Source: Populus alba (taxonomy: Eukaryota > Streptophyta > Magnoliopsida > Malpighiales > Salicaceae). From it: a DNA stretch of 64,000 nucleotides. A model generated the notes under the pieces. The model saw nothing but the letters and a program-made list of their open reading frames with translations. It had not been told where the DNA came from and did not search any database. Position 1 is the stretch's first letter, and every line of letters begins with the position of its first letter. Below, one piece after another: positions 60,855-64,000 of this stretch. The stretch lies in assembly GCF_005239225.2 (NCBI RefSeq), contig NC_133288.1, positions 7,087,035 through 7,151,034 of the forward strand, given 5' to 3'. The translations under genes and the position numbers were made by a program.

Positions 60855-62640
60855 TGGCGATGTTAAAAACGGGTGTTTATGATCGTATTTTCACTTGTTG
60901 TAAATATTTCAGCAGCAGCTCGCTTCTTCTTTATTTTATCACCCTTTCTGTAGTTATAGCTCCTTTCTAAATTAGACAGATGTTCTTCAGTTTTCAGTTT
61001 CACAGGTGCTTTCAGTTTTCAGTTTCATATGTGCTAGCTGCCTAAAATTTAAATCATGTAGTAGCCTTTCTTTGCCATTATTTGAAGTTAGATTTGTATT
61101 TTTAAGTGAAATGTTAAGCATTGCTTCCTTGTTCGATGGTACTAGAATTCTAACGAATAGAATATAATTAAATTCCAAAAGAAAAATAAGATATGAAATT
61201 TACCACTAGGTAGCTCTCAAAAAATAATATGACTTCTTATAACTTGAAGTTCAAATTTAATTCGTATTTAGTTTAAAAGGATTTCTTTTATCTCTTAAAT
61301 AATATTATTTTTATTCTTCAAGGTAAAAAATAATTTAAAAAGAAAAATTCTTAAATCTTTAATCATCTTTTTAATTTTAAGATACCTTAAACAGTTTATT
61401 GTAATTTAATTTCATATTTATTTTTTAAAATAATTATATAGACAAGTATCTCTATTTATATTTAAAATAGAGTGTTTGATGGTATGGTAGCGATTAATTA
61501 AAATTAAAATAATCTAAATATATATATATATATAATTAATTTTAAACAAAAAAAATCAAATTTTTAAAAAACAAATTTTAAGACAGTTTCCAAACCCTGT
61601 CTTGCAACATTAATTGACCCGGATTTTATGTACTTCGTATCGGACCATGTCTCTTGCTGGGCTGCAATTTGCTAAGCCTAGCAAGCTCAACCGAGGCTGA
61701 AGAAGTAAAAGGCCTTCCACGCCTAACCTAGAGAAGAAGAAAATCTAAGACTAGCAATAGGCCCAACGGGACCAGCCAGTTAGCCAGGTCTAACTAGACC
61801 CGCCAGCCAGCCAGGCTTAGGCCATAAGGCACGATCAATTCTAAGAGCAGCTTAAATAGAGAGAGGAGGAGGAGAACCCTCGTCTCGACCGCACCCTAGA
61901 GCCCTAATCGGACCCTAGGTTCCAATAGAAGGTTGGTAGCAAATATTGGTTTGAAAGGTGAAAATTGCTAGGGTTTTGAGAAACTAGTTAAAAGGATCAA
62001 TGTATTAATTTTTAAGGTATAATTTGATACAAGAATTTTCAAGTTTCATAAAAAAAAATGTGTAATATAGGAGAGAAGAAATGGTTTTGACTATGGCAGC
62101 ATAGCACACAACATGTACGGAGTTGCTAGTGAGAATTGAAAACTATGAACAACTATCACTTTGGTCCCTTAAGTTTGAAAAGTGTTAATTTAATCCCTAG
62201 AGTAAAAAATCATTCATCCATGTTCCTAATAGTTATATTATATTTACGGTCCTTGGCGATCAATGATTACAAAAGAAAACTAGTTTGTAGGTCTTGTAAA
62301 ATTTCTAGAATTTTTGAAGAAAATTTGATTGAAAGATTTTTGAACAAATATATTTTTTTAATTTTTCTCAAAAAATATATATAAATAAATAATTAATATG
62401 AGATATTTTTTATATATATTATTTAAAATAATTATATTTTATGTCATTTTAAATAAATATAAGGTTCTTTATAACAAAAATAAATTATTTATGTAATAAA
62501 AATGATATTTAAATTGAGAGCAAAATAGTTGTTAATTCAAATTAATTATAAATTTATTTAAAATATATTTTAATTATATGGTTTATTATTTTATTTTAAA
62601 TATAAAAATTTAAAAAAATTATAAATTTAATTTAAATAAT
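60855..62640. other. Intergenic DNA between YSL and eIF4A-III
   Basis: 60855-61000 is probably YSL 3' UTR. 61465-61600 is another MITE-like copy (GTGTTTGATGGTATGG start, GTTTCCAAACC end). 61600-61930 is a GC-richer block with repeated CCAGCCAG/TAGCCAGG phrases and AACCCTCGTCTCG/CCCTAATCGGACCC, perhaps an LTR fragment. 62160-62200 has a TTTGGTCCCTTAAGTTTG relic, and 62400-62660 is A/T low complexity with an (AAT)n run. Confidence 0.5.
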
Positions 62641-62670
62641 AATAATAATAATAATAATATGTAATTGAAT

Positions 62671-62960
62671 TTAATTACGGTTACAAACGTATTGTAAAAG
62701 AAATATACAATTTATGTCATTGAATTGTATATTTCTTGATAAGCCAAGCCAAGCCAAGCCCACACGAAATTTCATCCATGACAACATATTTGTTGTCATT
62801 TAATTACGGTTACAATCCAGCCCACACGAAATAAACTTGATAAGCCAAGCCCACTTGTGTCATTGAACAAGTTTCGAACTCTCTCCCCTATATAAACAAA
62901 AAAAATAAAATGAAAGACCGTATTAATAGTCCTCATAAATCGCAACTCTCTTTAGCCCAA
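62671..62960 (+). promoter_or_regulatory. eIF4A-III promoter with site II motifs, TATA box and shuffled repeats
   Basis: TATATAAA at 62889-62896 is a TATA box about 110 bases before the ATG. Site II motifs (AGCCCA, complement of TGGGCT) occur at 62757-62762, 62819-62824, 62848-62853 and 62954-62959. There are two perfect inverted repeats: 62698-62712 with 62723-62737 (15 bp, 10-nt spacer) and 62778-62799 (9 bp, 4-nt loop). An (AAGCC)4 run is at 62741-62760. Site II elements are known drivers of plant translation and RNA-machinery genes through TCP factors. Confidence 0.7.
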
Positions 62961-63007
62961 AACCTCTCCTCTTCTCTTCTCTACTCCTCTCTCTGAAATC
63001 AGCGGCG

Positions 63008-63312
63008 ATGGCAACAAGCGTAGTACCAGCGGGGCGCAGCGCGCGGAGGGCGGCGGCGGAGGATGAAAAGCTGGTGTTTGAAACGACGGAGGGAGTAGAA
63101 CCTGTGGCAAGTTTTGATGAGATGGGATTAAAAGAAGATTTATTGAGAGGGATTTATAATTATGGATTTGAAAAGCCGTCAGCAATACAACAAAGAGCTT
63201 TAATGCCGATAATTAAAGGCCGTGATGTTATAGCACAAGCTCAATCTGGTACTGGAAAGACTTCTATGATTGCTCTTACTGTTTGTCAGCTCGTTGATAC
63301 TGCTAGCAGAGA
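63008..63312 (+). CDS. EIF4A3: eIF4A-III DEAD-box helicase, exon 1 only
   Basis: Exon 1 runs from the ATG at 63008 to 63312, where AGAGA|GTAAGA gives a donor in phase 2. The rest of the gene lies to the right of the window. Encoded residues 1-101 contain the eIF4A-III signature KLVFETTEG, the Q-motif region [12 protein letters not shown] and motif I AQSGTGKT, continuing [17 protein letters not shown]. The KLVFETT and SMIAL stretches point to eIF4A-III rather than the translation factors eIF4A-1/2. The protein clamps RNA as the core of the exon junction complex in the nucleus. The N-terminal [12 protein letters not shown] tail is family-variable. A CT-rich leader (62963-62996) precedes the ATG. 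Confidence 0.93.
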
Positions 63313-64000
63313 GTAAGATTTTGCCCTTTTGTGGTTGTTTTTTTAAAAGCTATGATTATTGGAGATTTTGTGATATGGGTTTCGTTATTTTGTGTAATTA
63401 TGTTAGAATATGTGTTTGATTAGATGAGCCCTAATTTGTTTTCCTAGATAATTAGGGTTGTTGTTAACACTAATTGTAGAAATAGTTGATTTCTCTTAGA
63501 CGTGCAATGGGACTTGAAATTGCGTTTTATTACAGGAACCCTGATTTTAAAAGACATATTTGTAGACTGCTAAGGTTGTTGTTTTCACCAAATTTTGAAT
63601 TCCCCGGTTTTTTTTTATTGTGGACTTCGTTTTTCTTGTGTAGTAAAATCAGAGATTTCACCGAAACCTAATATTTGTGATCCCAAAGTTTTTTTAACAA
63701 GGTTATGTTAGTGTTGAGATTAGGTCAGAGATTATGTTTCATTAAGCAAGCCCTATTTCTTATGTGATAAATTTTGAATAGCATTAACGGATATAATTTT
63801 AGATAGCTAAGGTTTTGCTTTTCCTGAATGTAGAGATTTGTGGGTTTTTTTTTCCCTCTCTAATATGGGTTTTTTTCTGTAGTCATGTTTGACGAATTAT
63901 TTTTAATGTTAAATGTCATTGTTTTTATGGATAAGGTTTTTGTTTGTTCTCCTCTAAGTTGGTTGTTTGATGTTATTGTTTATGCTATGCTGTTTCCAAG
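63313..64000 (+). other. eIF4A-III intron 1, continuing past the window
   Basis: T-rich intronic sequence to the right edge. No acceptor joining the expected next residues (VQALILSPTRELA-like in the family) was found, so exon 2 is outside. Confidence 0.75.

Noticed and set aside
61850..61930. TTAAATAGAGAG and CCCTAATCGGACCC as promoter and first exon of an extra gene
   Set aside because: No open frame follows with any protein resemblance; a degraded LTR or repeat fragment is more likely.

Overview
The window is nuclear DNA of a woody eudicot, most likely Populus or another Salicaceae member. The coding density is low, genes carry many short AT-rich GT-AG introns, all seven gene families are plant versions, and the intergenic DNA is full of AT-rich dispersed repeats of a kind I associate with poplar (the species call is inference). 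I rebuilt exon structures by hand from splice sites and reading phase. The six genes whose annotated exons can be summed keep reading frame across every junction.

Layout, left to right: (1) 1-14639, minus strand, the first seven exons (3783 codons) of a giant sacsin-like chaperone gene whose 3' end lies outside the window; (2) 15990-20966, minus strand, a complete 18-exon nucleolin gene (663 aa) with a telo-box/site II promoter; (3) 21.3-25.2 kb, repeat-rich AT DNA; (4) 25280-29564, plus, cytosolic glutamine synthetase GS1 (356 aa, 13 exons); (5) 29.6-34.6 kb, repeats, palindrome and leader of the next gene; (6) 34691-47158, plus, a 23-coding-exon, 1003-aa AAA ATPase with a likely organelle-targeting N-terminus, one intron of which carries a decayed Ty3/gypsy fragment with a second element nested in it; (7) 49300-51923, plus, 4-hydroxybenzoate polyprenyltransferase (PPT1/COQ2, 387 aa, ubiquinone pathway); (8) 52-57.7 kb, repeats including an internally deleted Ty1/copia element; (9) 57886-60854, plus, a Yellow Stripe-Like metal-nicotianamine transporter (699 aa, 6 exons) whose leader has a small upstream ORF followed by a perfect 16-bp hairpin; (10) 63008 to the right edge, plus, exon 1 of eIF4A-III, the exon junction complex helicase.

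The genes do not form a pathway: they are independent housekeeping or metabolic loci (protein folding, ribosome biogenesis, nitrogen assimilation, organelle AAA ATPase, ubiquinone synthesis, metal transport, mRNA processing). From memory, Arabidopsis has the AAA ATPase (At3g19740) close to eIF4A-III (At3g19760), so the right half probably keeps ancestral gene order.

I found no clearly new biological system. The observations most worth a second look are the uORF plus hairpin in the YSL leader, the phase-symmetric module exons of nucleolin, the degenerate third ATPase-like repeat of sacsin, three GC-AG introns among 69 coding introns, the nested elements inside the AAA ATPase intron, and the shuffled short repeats and hairpins in the eIF4A-III promoter.
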